The position numbers and the translations under genes are program-made. Under the pieces are notes generated by a model. It ran no database searches, was not told where the DNA came from, and was given only the letters and a program-made list of their open reading frames with translations. From Lineus longissimus (Eukaryota > Nemertea > Pilidiophora > Heteronemertea > Lineidae), in contig NC_088309.1 in the NCBI RefSeq assembly GCF_910592395.1, positions 24,616,599-24,680,598 on the forward strand: 64,000 nt of DNA, given 5' to 3'. This document shows positions 1 through 11,600 of this stretch, in pieces (within the stretch, counting starts at the first letter, position 1; every line of letters starts with the position of its first letter).

Positions 1-3000
1 CTCGAAGATTGCTTAGCTTATAACCATCTCTGCCAACACTCTACCATTACGTCACCAGAAGAGCTGACTCGGATTATCATTCTAAAGATCTCATGTTTGA
101 TCTCTGTCGGAGTACCAACAGTAGCTCCTGTATTAAATAAGTCTGATTGAGGTTCACTCTGACATTGTATATATTCTTAACACCCGGTAGAAAGCCAGCC
201 GAAGATGCTAATACTTACCGAGTCTGTTTGATTGGTGTGTCTGGGCGATTCTTCGAATGGTACATGGAAAGAAAGCAAAGGCGAATTACTAAGTAGTCCA
301 CCAGACCGCTCAGATACTAAACGAAGCATCGCCCTTCCATACGAAGTGCAAACCCAATATTAGATGATTCTATACATGGAATATTTTTAAGAGACTGTCA
401 CTCCGAACTAACGGCTTTCTCCCTCTCGGAATAGGATTAATCTGGAGAGAACACTCCTGGCTTTCAAAGCAATGACATGTCGGAAGAGAATACAACGCGA
501 TTATAATATGTAGGCCTTACTTGAAAAACTCTCTGAGAAAGTGATTATATCATTGTCCATTGATCCTCAGAAATAATGGCTTATACGTAAAGAAATACAG
601 AGCTGTGAGCGTCTGTTTTAAAAAAAACCGCGTCCTGTTCGTTTGTATGGCTACGTATTGTGTTTCCTTAGCGTATCATGACTGCCAGGAGGAATTAGGG
701 CTGCGCAATAGAAAGATGCTGTATACCATGTGCCTGTGTCACTTGGCGCAGAATCAGGGACAAGTAGAAAAATGCAACGTTTTTGGTGGCATCATTGTCT
801 TGTCATCAAGAGCACACTTCACTGCCTCTTGCATAGTGCTTCCTCTTGGCTAATTAACTCCACAGGATTAGATACCCAGTAGAGCGTTGATTGCGTTGCT
901 CTCTTATTTGCGGCGTTATTACCAACAAGGGAGTTCTTATTTTTTTATTGCAGATGTGCTAATAAGTCTTATCATCTACATACTATTCTCTCGGATACAA
1001 ACGCATACGTGTGACAAAATGATATATACATACAGGCTAATACACAAGAACGTTACGAACATTACTGTGGTGAATATCATCACTATTATTGATGAAGGAA
1101 ATAAAACGGTTGTCAGAGTTTTCATTTCAAATTATAGTCAGTCCGGTAGATCCGTGCAGAGTAAATAAAGTCCTCCATGAAATGATCATTTATTGGTGTA
1201 CTATCTCTAGCGTCCGGCGGGTCCGGCCGATCGTTGTGGTTCTGATGATCCCTAGCCCCCCGGAGGACACCTGCAGACATTGACCCAGGGTGGTACTGCT
1301 CTACACCAACATTCCCTTTCCGTCCTCAACTCAACACCACGTTGTTTGCAGTCTGATTACAGGTAGCTGCCTCGCTAGGATCGATGAAGTGATTAACCAT
1401 GACAACTTTTGTCAACAACCAGAGATATGTGCGATGGGTAATTGCTTCTTACTTTCTTTGTCACTGTCTTTCCGCGGTTGATTGTGCTATCATAGAAGTA
1501 GCAACCCACCAACACCGTTGTCGTAACCTGTTTCTAGGTACATGTATAGCTACAATTTCCGACCAAATGTCTGGGAATTGTGTTTTCTGTGACGGCTAGT
1601 AGAATCATGGTGTTGGACACTGCGCTTTTACTTCTCAAAGCACTGACAGACATCCCTAGCAATTGATAGAAATCTTTACTTGGTTGAAGCAATATATACT
1701 ATAGTACAAATGACCTGAAAAACATCACCAAAAAGTGCGACTGTGAATATCATTTCGAGAAAAGCATACTCGAAACCAACAGATTTCTAGCATGATTATT
1801 GACAAAGCCCTCACATAGTGCTACTAAGCAACTTGAGCATTTTGCTCACAAAGATATTAAGTTATGAAAACATCAATGGCTTCCCGTCGACTATTTTTGA
1901 AGCCTTGCATGGCATTGTAAAAATCCTACGAAGATTTTCGAAGAATAATCACATCTGCATGCAGGAAATAAGTTAGAATCAACTCTTTATAAGGAACACC
2001 ACTTGATGTTTCAGTGAAGACTCTCTTACGAATGAATCTAAATGAAAGAAAAGCCCGGAAACTTTTTGTGAAGCAAAGAGCTTAGCACCAGAAGCATTAA
2101 CATCATTCACGTCTCTTAATCACATTACATGTTATCTGGAATGCCAAGGGTTTAACACGCACTTCCGCGAAAGGTTTTTCATTTCATATTCCAACAGTAT
2201 CCAAGCCATGCGATCGAGTATCATCACTCATGACTATTTTCTGAGAAGCCTGTTATCAAAAACATATCAGCGAGCCGGCCGACAATATTTTGGTATTATG
2301 TATCCACCCTGTCATTATTTAGGAAGGAGACAGCATTTCAAACTCTCTCCCCCGACATCTTATCATTATTTATCCTTTATCGGACAAAATCGGAAATGAC
2401 ATATAAAATATAACATAAAAACCAATCATTTAACGAGGATATTGCCTGGAATAAAACATAGGGTTTAAACACTTGTTTGAACTCCATTCCAAGACGAAGT
2501 CAGCTATTTGACTATAGCGGCCAGTTTTTCTAGGATGACTTAATTGCGTTGTGTCATGATACATTCTAGCTAATGGCATCACATTCTAAATAGGAATATC
2601 GTATCAGCATTGACGGGCGAGTTAAGCAAAGTGAACTCTGACACTTTTAATTCACACGTAACTGCGAAAAATCTGATTTTTAGATTTTGAAAGTCCTGTA
2701 AACGCTTTTTTTGGCTGACACAAAAAGTAACCACGAAACCTAGTTGACGACAGTGAAGGATGGAAACGCATCAAAATATCTCGAAAACTGATATGTAATT
2801 ATTACTTTTTGAACAAAATATATTGGGTATACCGCGAGTTACACTGGTTTAATGATGCTTGTATGGAACCAAAAAATACTCCTTTTGTTATGTAAACACA
2901 ACACGTCCTAACCAGCGGTAATAACCGATGAATGATTCGTGTTGATGTCGCGTTTGAACCCTGGCTTGAATTCGAAGCAAGTCGACATTCTCGTAATTTC

Positions 3001-3166
3001 TTTAATAAATCGTCCAATGCGAACATCCGAAAATTGCGTAAAAATACTAAGAGTTGGTATTATACAGAGACAGTGACATGTTCGCGGCGACTCGGAAGAA
3101 TAGCTGGCGCTGACCATTATTGGTCTTGGCTCTATACTACTGGCACGCATTTCCGATTTGTCTACA
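1..3166. other. Intergenic or intronic DNA, no gene recognised
   Basis: I find no convincing coding exon here. Open frames of 60-100 codons occur at 560-853 and 887-1168, but both begin at non-ATG codons, have low-complexity AT-rich composition and match no family I know. A short GC-rich patch lies near 1210-1275. The rest looks like unique non-coding DNA. Confidence 0.5.
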
Positions 3167-3223
3167 TTTGGAAATCATCAACAATTTTGGAAATCATCTA
3201 TAATTTTGGAAATTACATGTATC
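3167..3223. repeat. Short tandem repeat, three units of about 19 bp
   Basis: Three head-to-tail units starting TTTGGAAAT lie at 3167-3185, 3186-3204 and 3205-3223. The first two are nearly identical and the third has diverged. This is a small minisatellite with no evident function. Confidence 0.75.
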
Positions 3224-3251
3224 TATAATGTTTAGTGTTGATTCCGAGTCA

Positions 3252-3259
3252 TGACGTCA
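3252..3259. promoter_or_regulatory. Palindromic CRE site (TGACGTCA)
   Basis: A full cAMP-response element sits inside the perfect palindrome ATGACGTCAT (3251-3260). CREB/ATF-type bZIP dimers bind this site. It lies about 1.75 kb upstream of the LRR-Ig gene, too far to call a proximal promoter element, and may be a chance match. Confidence 0.3.
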
Positions 3260-5011
3260 TTGCTGAAGCACTGAACGATCCAGGCCCTTTACAAAATCTC
3301 AAAATGGTTGACAAGAACAACAAAGGCGAATGACAAGGGAATCGCCTTAGTAAGATAGTGACAGCCCATTTTGTCTTGTCTTGTCATTACATGTAGGTTG
3401 CAAGGGGAATGTCTTAAACAAATGTCGGTCCGAGCTAATCTCATGACGAGAGATTGCCTCTTAAGAAGTTTTGATGTTTTGGTAGAAGAAGATTTGCAAC
3501 AATGAATACTTAATCAGTTGCATTACAAAAATCACCTAATTGATGCTTAAGAAATTCAACTAATTTGACTCTGCCTTTTATAATCGATCTACTAACGACA
3601 GATAGATTACAATGATTTAAAGATCGGATAACTTCCCGCCTTAGATCTAAATTTGGCTGGTGAAGAAATGTTGGGTACTAGGTAATCATCTTATAGCGTT
3701 GGACTACAGCATTGATCGTAGTTCTATGGACGTGACGAATTAGGCTGTGACCTTCCGCTTCCGTCCTAACTGTTTGGTCTGCGGCTGGAACTCTAGATCA
3801 AACCCGCCATTGCCTTCATTTGCAAATACACCTTCGCGTTGAGTGCCTTCAGCATCATCCATCATTCACGTATTTCCGATTACTCAGCATCTAGCGGCTG
3901 GAAAGCCATCCGCTTGTGCCGAATGCCATGTATTTGTAACACAGTCCTTAGCACAATGCCCCACAACGACATGTCCAAAACTAATTCTGTATCATTATCA
4001 TCATTTGCCTAACCTGAAATATATTGCATATGGACGAGCAAGTGACAGACATAATGAACGATTATTTGATAATCTGGCAATCTAATGCTACGGGTATAGA
4101 AAGTTAATAGCCCGGTGATTAATATGACGCGTTGGCAATGGCTCCGGGACAGAAACAGCTTAAGTCTGTTTGAGTTGTACTTTTTGCCGAGTAAAAGTAG
4201 CAATAAAACCATGGTTTCTGGTTGATCGATTACACCAACAACCAGTAGTTAGTAGCCCAAAGGATAAAGTAGCTTCTCAACACATGCAAGTGTAATATAA
4301 TGGCGGATCGTGAGATGACAAAAACAAAGCGCTGTTATTGAATACGATAATGGTACAATATAAGCCATTGGCGTTAGCTAATTCTCGCAGGTGATGATTA
4401 TTTACTGCTGTGGCATGTTTGACCAATGGTTACTGGTTCAAGCTTTCTACACTGTGACTGCTGCGTCTCCATGTATTTTCAGCAACCTAAGTAATAATCG
4501 GCGCACTGGTGACTATTTAGCCTTATCGGAACCAACTAATTCCTGCTGCTGTTCATGTCTGTACAGAACCATCGATAGCCTTATCTGTATTTAGCATTAT
4601 TTACATAGAAAACATAGTATCACATTGAAGGTCAATGAAGTAACACTTACTATTACCAGAGACGTATAAGCTCGCCTTATTGCTATAATACGCAATCACT
4701 ATCAGTAGTCAAATAATTATTATTGTTTCGCAGACGGTACATACGTCTTGGAATGAATTACGATTCCGTTTATCAGTGTTTGCGTGAAAATTTCGATATA
4801 AACCAAGTCAGAATTTGGTATTACAATACATGTAAGATTAATCACTTTATCAATAATTTTGGACGCGGTCAATTCATGTTTCGGCCTTTTCTCACATATC
4901 GGATGTAGGCTTACGTGTATTTCAGAACGAGTAGATGCGGAACAGTCTATGAACACATTTAGCAGGGAAAAATTATCCGAGGATACGTAGGACAGCGTGG
5001 TAAAACGAAGA
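3260..5011. other. Upstream region of the LRR-Ig gene
   Basis: No coding exon is convincing here. The DNA is AT-rich, and a 5' UTR or promoter for the gene starting at 5012 is expected in the last few hundred bases. I see no clear TATA box at a suitable distance. A minimal acceptor-like TTTAG lies just upstream at about 4960, so a spliced 5' UTR cannot be excluded. Confidence 0.35.
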
Positions 5012-8000
5012 ATGGCAATGGAGAGGAAAGTTTTACCAACAGTTTATACAGCTCTGTTGCTTGTAGCGATTTCGGTAATTGCTGTACACACAGAGGACGT
5101 TTGTGCTGACTCGACATGCTTTTGTCACAAGGAAGATGGTGAATACATAGTTTCCTGCAACGGACTAAACGTCGCTTATTTCGAGGAGACCGTCAGAAGG
5201 GTTCCACTCCACGTGACGGAGTTTGAATTCGTACACAGTCAGTGGCAGGGCGAATACATGGAAATAAAGAACGGGACCTTTAGGGAATTCAGTAAGCTAA
5301 CCAAATTGAACCTCCAAGACAGTCACGTTATGGATATCGACGCAGACGCGTTTAGTGGGTTGGGACGGCTGAAAACTCTTCGGCTTTCCGGGAACCAACT
5401 GAGTATGCGCTCATCTAGAAGTGCGGTGTCTGGTATTCATCCAGGGTCGTTCCGGTCGTTGAAGGTACTCTCGGCGCTGTACCTCGACAGAAACATCGAT
5501 CTAATGACGCTTCCTGGTGATATTTGCGGGACTTGCACTTCGTTGAATAATTTGGACGTAAGTCACAACAAAATTTACGATCTGAACGAATCACTTCAAG
5601 GTTGCAAATACCTCATCGAGTTGGACTTGAGTTCCAACAAGTTTTCTGGCTTTTCGCGGGATACGTTTCGAGGGCTTGAAAATCTACGCATTTTAGATAT
5701 ATCGAGTAACCCCGATGCTGAGCTGACCCCGGACGTCTTCACGGACGTGTCTGGTGTATCTGATCTTTCAATGGGAGGAATAAGGCCTGGTATTCCAAGA
5801 AACATCTTGGCACCCTTGACTCGGCTACGGCTTCTGGACGTGACTGGCATCGGATTAAATTGTATTGACGCTAGCTGCACGTACGGTTTAGACATGGCGC
5901 CGGTCGCCAATGGCCTCACGGTACTAAATCTAACACGGAATGCCCTTTGGCAGCTCACCGGAGGAACTTTTAAAGCGTTCGCGACTCTACGCAGCCTCAG
6001 TTTAGATGAAATGGGGTTCAAATATATGGAAAGTACTTTTGATGGTCTAAATGAACTGAGAAGTCTAAGTATGGATGATAACCCTTTTGGCTTATCCGTC
6101 CCGTTGGCGGCATCGCTACCGAAGTTAGAGACACTGCGTTGTGTGGGTTGTACCACTAATTCCACCATGCTGAGCTCGGTCCTTCGGGGAATGCCGAACC
6201 TTGTCAGTCTGAATCTTGATGACAATGGTTTGACTCTAATAACACCTGAGTCTTTCCGAGGGGTACCAAAGGCAAGAATCAGTGTCAAGGATAACCCTTG
6301 GAAATGTAACTGCAGTATGTTTCCTGTGCAACAGTGGCTGAAACGGCGAGAAATCGAGATTGATATTGTCTGCGCTTACTCTCAGAAACAGATGGGAAAG
6401 AACCTGCGGGACTTGCGTCCAGGTGATTTCGAAGGCTGTACGATGCCAGTGATACGAGGGTGCTGTAATGAGGAGATTCTGACAACATACGGTACTAATC
6501 TGACCCTTTACTGCAGGATTGATGGCTTACCCAAAGCGACGATTGAATACAAACTACCCGATGGACGTTTGGTGCCTGGTGACAGATCTAGTATCAGCAA
6601 TGACGGCCAGAGTATAAGAGTGAACTACCTAACTGAGGATGATACAGGAGTTTTCACATGTGATGCAACTAACGCTTTGGGAAGGTCAACGATGTACTAT
6701 GATATCAAAGTGAGCGCGAGGAAAGACTGTCGGCTCCCTTTCGGCTGTGACTGTCAGGAACAATCAGCCACGTGTCCTTGGCTGCCCTACGACCTCGTAG
6801 CAAGAACTTTCCAAAATATTCCAAGTGATACAGAGAAGATTGACTTTATTGGCGACGTGCGTGAACTATCGTATGATTACTTCACCGAAATCCCCTGGTT
6901 GACACGGATCGCATTGGCTAGTTGCAACATATCCACTATGACCGAGGATACGTTTTATGGCTTGAACAGTCTACGTGACGTCTTGCTTGCGCATAACAAA
7001 TTGAGCGAACTACCTGATAACATATTCAGCGGATTAAAGAAGCTGACCAGAGTAAATTTATCAAACAACGTCATTACCCGAATTGGCAACGGCGGCTTCT
7101 CAGGGTGCCCCAACCTCAAAATCCTCGATCTGAGTTCCAACCAAATAGAAACCGTACAATCTGGATCATTTGAGGGACTTGCCGTGTTGGTATCATTATC
7201 ACTCAGTGGGAACAGGATCCGTAGTCTCTCGGCCGAAACATTCGTCGGACTTTCCAATCTGCATTGGCTGACATTGGCCAATAATCCCAACATTATGATT
7301 GACGAATATCCATTTAGTCACCTCGGGAACCTCATCATACTTGATATGCAAAATATAAGCAAGAGCGGTAGTTTTGAAAGAACTATATTTCACGGACTAA
7401 CCTCTCTCAAATCCCTTTTCATGGGTTACAATGGGCTGCAGTGCATTGAATGTTTGGATTGGACACCTGTAGCTGGGAAGCTACATCTACTGAAACTCGA
7501 AGGCAATAACATTGAAACCATACGGGCAACTACTTTCAGTGAATTCTCAAGTCTGATCGGACTTTCAATTCGTAACGCTTCAGTCAAAACGATTGAAACT
7601 GGTGCATTTGAAGGACTGGGTTCGCTAAAGGACCTATCACTCGCGGAAAACCACTTATACACCATCGATGGCGAGCTTCTGAAAGGACTACATTCATTAA
7701 AGACACTCGAACTATTTTCTTCCAGAGTTAAGACCATAGAGGAAAACGCCTTTGAAAATCAGAAGAACATGAGTGCTCTGGACCTTCAAGGCAATGAACT
7801 CTCTGTTTTGCCAGGTGGAATATTTGAAACATTTCCAAAGGGTGTTAAAATCAGCCTTCAAGGGAACCCTTGGAGCTGCAACTGCAGCATGTACGATTTT
7901 AAGCACTGGCTACAGCGCAGTAAAATGAACGTGGATGTTATATGTCAGGAGTCCCTTGCGAATAAAAGTAGTCTTGTAGACTTAGCTGACGATCATCTTA

Positions 8001-8452
8001 AGGGCTGCAGAGAACCTGGTATTGAAAACTGTTGCATCGAAATCATTGAAAAATCCGTGGGAGATAATATTTCCATGGAATGCAAAGCGAGAGGAGTACC
8101 AAAACCAAGCATAAGCTATCACGTGATCAGCGGCGACCCTCTTCCAAGTCGAACTGTGTTCAGCCGTAACAACAGAACGGCCTTCGTCAGTAACGCCTTG
8201 AAGGAAAACAATGGTATCTTCGTTTGCAAGGTGGCTAACTTCAAGGGGATGCTCGAGTTCGTCTTTGACGTGAAGATCGAATCGGGGCCAAAGCCGACGC
8301 AAGGTCGTTTCTTTAATGCTGGTATTTTGGTGGGAGTACTTTTCGGTATTGTTGGTTTGTTGTCGCTGTTGATTGCAATTGGTTTGTTTTATAGAATCAA
8401 ACGGACACATAATCAGTACTACAGGATGGCGTCCGAACCGGTGGATTTGTGA
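5012..8452 (+). CDS. Two-module LRR-Ig transmembrane protein, intronless
   Basis: Single-pass cell-surface protein of 1146 residues. A hydrophobic signal peptide covers about residues 6-28. Module 1 has a Cys-containing LRR N-cap (about 31-51), leucine-rich repeats, an LRR C-cap starting NPWKCNC at 428, then an Ig domain with disulphide cysteines C501 and C550 and the usual D-x-G-x-F-x-C motif. Module 2 repeats this plan: N-cap near 572, LRRs, C-cap NPWSCNC at 952, Ig cysteines C1024 and C1072. One membrane helix (about 1101-1127) and a tail of about 19 residues follow. The tail has no TIR or kinase domain but contains YYRM (YxxM or YxxΦ type) and ends PVDL. The open frame reaches back to a GTG at 4997; I chose ATG 5012, which has A at -3 and G at +4 (ATG 5018 is also possible). 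Extracellular LRR-Ig proteins usually work in adhesion, neurite guidance or innate recognition; the ligand is unknown. The 3.4-kb coding region has no intron. Confidence 0.93.
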   Translation: MAMERKVLPTVYTALLLVAISVIAVHTEDVCADSTCFCHKEDGEYIVSCNGLNVAYFEETVRRVPLHVTEFEFVHSQWQGEYMEIKNGTFREFSKLTKLNLQDSHVMDIDADAFSGLGRLKTLRLSGNQLSMRSSRSAVSGIHPGSFRSLKVLSALYLDRNIDLMTLPGDICGTCTSLNNLDVSHNKIYDLNESLQGCKYLIELDLSSNKFSGFSRDTFRGLENLRILDISSNPDAELTPDVFTDVSGVSDLSMGGIRPGIPRNILAPLTRLRLLDVTGIGLNCIDASCTYGLDMAPVANGLTVLNLTRNALWQLTGGTFKAFATLRSLSLDEMGFKYMESTFDGLNELRSLSMDDNPFGLSVPLAASLPKLETLRCVGCTTNSTMLSSVLRGMPNLVSLNLDDNGLTLITPESFRGVPKARISVKDNPWKCNCSMFPVQQWLKRREIEIDIVCAYSQKQMGKNLRDLRPGDFEGCTMPVIRGCCNEEILTTYGTNLTLYCRIDGLPKATIEYKLPDGRLVPGDRSSISNDGQSIRVNYLTEDDTGVFTCDATNALGRSTMYYDIKVSARKDCRLPFGCDCQEQSATCPWLPYDLVARTFQNIPSDTEKIDFIGDVRELSYDYFTEIPWLTRIALASCNISTMTEDTFYGLNSLRDVLLAHNKLSELPDNIFSGLKKLTRVNLSNNVITRIGNGGFSGCPNLKILDLSSNQIETVQSGSFEGLAVLVSLSLSGNRIRSLSAETFVGLSNLHWLTLANNPNIMIDEYPFSHLGNLIILDMQNISKSGSFERTIFHGLTSLKSLFMGYNGLQCIECLDWTPVAGKLHLLKLEGNNIETIRATTFSEFSSLIGLSIRNASVKTIETGAFEGLGSLKDLSLAENHLYTIDGELLKGLHSLKTLELFSSRVKTIEENAFENQKNMSALDLQGNELSVLPGGIFETFPKGVKISLQGNPWSCNCSMYDFKHWLQRSKMNVDVICQESLANKSSLVDLADDHLKGCREPGIENCCIEIIEKSVGDNISMECKARGVPKPSISYHVISGDPLPSRTVFSRNNRTAFVSNALKENNGIFVCKVANFKGMLEFVFDVKIESGPKPTQGRFFNAGILVGVLFGIVGLLSLLIAIGLFYRIKRTHNQYYRMASEPVDL

Positions 8453-8640
8453 TTAACAAACTTATGTCGAGATGCGGATATGTCTAGAACCTCCAACTGT
8501 TATACGAGCGAGTAGGCTTCCTGTGTCCGTAGTTTGAGAGCCTTGTCACACAAAATAGTTAAGGTTGCTATTCAGTGCCAGTTTCCATATGTTATACCCT
8601 AAAATGGGTATACTCTCAGTTAGCCATGTTATCACAGACC

Positions 8641-8646
8641 AATAAA
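8641..8646 (+). terminator. Poly(A) signal AATAAA of the LRR-Ig gene
   Basis: A canonical AATAAA lies 189 bases after the TGA stop. It is the first one downstream on the coding strand, so the 3' UTR is probably about 200 bases long. Confidence 0.6.
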
Positions 8647-8659
8647 ATGGCAGAGTATG

Positions 8660-11600
8660 CTTGTTCCTGTAGGCTTTTTTCGATGATAGATGCATGCAAG
8701 AATCCATAAAGTCCTTATGAATTCTTGATACATGTAAATGAGGCTCCTGAATTCTATATGTGAACTCGTATTTTATAAAACTTACTGATATTCGAAACAC
8801 AATCATGGCTGTCTTAAGCTTGTCATTGTCATTGTAGTTCTTCACCATGGAAACATGAAATGTCTTTGTTGACCAAACCGGATTATAATGTTCCGAGAGC
8901 AGCTAGTTCTGTCATCTGTCATCATGGTGGTGCTCGCCATCGTTAAAGAATCGAACAGCCCTAAACGGAAACATATTGGAAAAGATATATGCACCTTGAC
9001 GAAATGACCTAGAATCTGCCCAAATAACACGTACAATGTATATGCTAAACGTTACTTATGTTGCTACAGCCAAGCCACTATGTAATCCTCAGACAAGATA
9101 AGGGCATACATCACCATAACGAACCCCCTGTTAGTGCAATTCATTAGGAAAAGATCACAATCTTCAGATTGGCCGTGCGTTCCTATTAGATAAATCAGTT
9201 TCGTCCACGCATGTCGTTATGAGCAGACAGAGAGGCTGATTTGTTATGTTTGTTGCAAGATCAAATAAGCACCCAAATGTCGATCATATCATGCCGTCCT
9301 CCTAAAGGCAAATCATGTCTGTGGTCGCTGGTCTATTAGCCGAGGCACGTAATCGTACGGTGTAAATGTCATGTCCGATGTCATGTTGTTCATGCACACA
9401 CTCTCGTTTCACGTTTATAAAGTCATTTGATGTGTACGCAGAAACTACTCACAGCACTGAAAATCGTATCTGAGCCCAATTTGGTATATTTGACATCAGA
9501 GCCAAATGGAGTCCTTCACACTCTGCCATAGGATCTTCTAAACTAATTCATGGCATTACATGTTAAAATCAAATTCCGTCCATCCCTTACATTAAAATTT
9601 TCCTTTTTTCTCTGGGTATCAAAACGGCCTTGAAATCAAACATTCTATCTCCTATTAGTTATAAGAAGGTTGAACACTAAACTTAGCAATTGATTAGTAA
9701 TTTCCCACGCAAATCATGGTTCATAATGACATTTAAATTGCTTCCGAATAACTAAATGCAACGCAATTTCAATCTTAGATAAGTTAGGGAACTCAAAGTG
9801 AAAAACTCAAAGTCATTTTAACGCGATCTACAAAAGCCCTTTCCATACTTGATCTATCGTGTACTTTTCGAAACATACGTCCATATATACTATAATAGAT
9901 AAACTACTTATTGAAAGCATCCATTATTTGTTTACGCTTTAAAGAAATCTTACAAAACACCTAAGGCGGGCTTAGGTGAATGATAGCTTAATGCTTGTTG
10001 ACGTCCTTCTACTAAAAGGCATGTCGAATTGTTATTCTTTAAAAGCACTTTCACTGATCCCAGCGTACAGTTTGCCATCCGGAGTATACTTAAATATCTT
10101 ACGCGAGATAAAGAGATTCCAATATGAGTGAAATAAAAGCAATTGAATGAAACGATTGCACGACGAGCTACATTCTCGTCATAGAAAAGAAATGTTCTTA
10201 AATCATAATTTTATTTGAATGATTAATTCCATCATTCTGTCACCTACATCCGACCTGACCTAATCAAACTGTCTTCACAAATAATATGCCGGCGTCATAA
10301 AACTCTTTCCTGCTGAAAAGACGATTAAAATAGTTATGGTGGCAACTGTATCGAAACTTTATATTTCATCTCAACCGCCTCCTCAGGACAGTTCCCATTA
10401 TATGATTTACTGGCGAAGAGCGCCAATCTCAACAGCAGCGACAACAAAGCGAGTGCTGCGCTCTTGGCGGAGGTTGATTCATCTGCGGCTTTTAAATGAA
10501 AAAGATGCCTGAAGTTTAAGTTATAGCAAATTCCAAATTGTTTCGAAGAACCGGGCCCATGGTGTGAATGGGTTTTACATTTCAGCTCCTGGGACACGTA
10601 ATATCGTATGTTATCAAGTAGTTTTCTTCAATTTCAAAAATTAAAAAGATATTAGAATCGGTATCAAAACTTACGTTACGTGCATGTCTTGTAAACCTTA
10701 AGTACATGTAACTTAAACTTCTCGTGGCGTTTTGAGGAAACTACTCAGAATATGACATCAAGGAGAATATATTGAGAAAAAAGACTGTTCCTGGTGAACT
10801 CCATGAGTGTCACGTATCGCATACAAAGACTTAAAACGGTTTGATCTCACTTTGCTTGCTCATATCGACAGATCCCCATCGGCGAAGTAGACAATGCATA
10901 TTCACCTGCTACCGTTTCAAGCAAGCATTAGAAAAGAAGAGGAAAACCATCACCAAAAGCTCAGTGCCAAGTCAAAAAGGACAGCTTGTGTGATATTTGA
11001 TATAACGGAGTAACATACGATTTGGATTGGGAACTGCTCGTAACGTGTAGGGCCAAGATTATGAATTTTTATATTATTTTCATATTATGTATTATTATAA
11101 TATCGGGTCGCATATTCTCGATAATATGCTTAGGTGAGAATTTCTTGTATGTCATGTTTAACTGCACCACTGCACTTGAACTATTCGCACTTCAGTTATG
11201 CTCTTCATTTTTTTAGTACGAGTAAATACATAGCGGTCTAACATGCACATTCCTCGGGATCTCTCAAAAGCTTCGATCGGTTTGTACCAATCGTTCACAT
11301 GCTGTCCCCCGTTTAGTTGAGGCACATTAAGATGGAAAACATCTACCCAGTCACGCGCTCTAAATCCGCTAATCATTTTTGATATCAAAGACACATTTTT
11401 TAAATCTTAAATGGTTTGAGTCGGGAAAAATTGATTTTGATAAATCGAAAACGGCATTATTTTATACCATTCCTCAATATGATGAATCAATTCTTCCGCA
11501 TGAATTTCTGTCGATTCAGTAGAGATGACAAAGAATTGCTTTTACAGATTTGGTTAAATACAGTCGTTTTCGATCCATTAAGATACTTTTGAACACAGTG

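Noticed and set aside
560-1168. Open frames near the left edge
   Set aside because: Non-ATG starts, AT-driven residue composition and no recognisable motif.
3167-3223. CRISPR-like array
   Set aside because: The 19-bp units are contiguous with no unique spacers, and the genome is animal.
4997-5011. GTG start for the LRR-Ig gene
   Set aside because: This is animal DNA; ATG 5012 is 15 bases on, in good context, and directly precedes the signal peptide.
5596-6288. 230-codon minus-strand open frame
   Set aside because: It lies wholly inside the LRR-Ig gene on the opposite strand, and its composition mirrors the leucine-rich repeats. It is a shadow frame.
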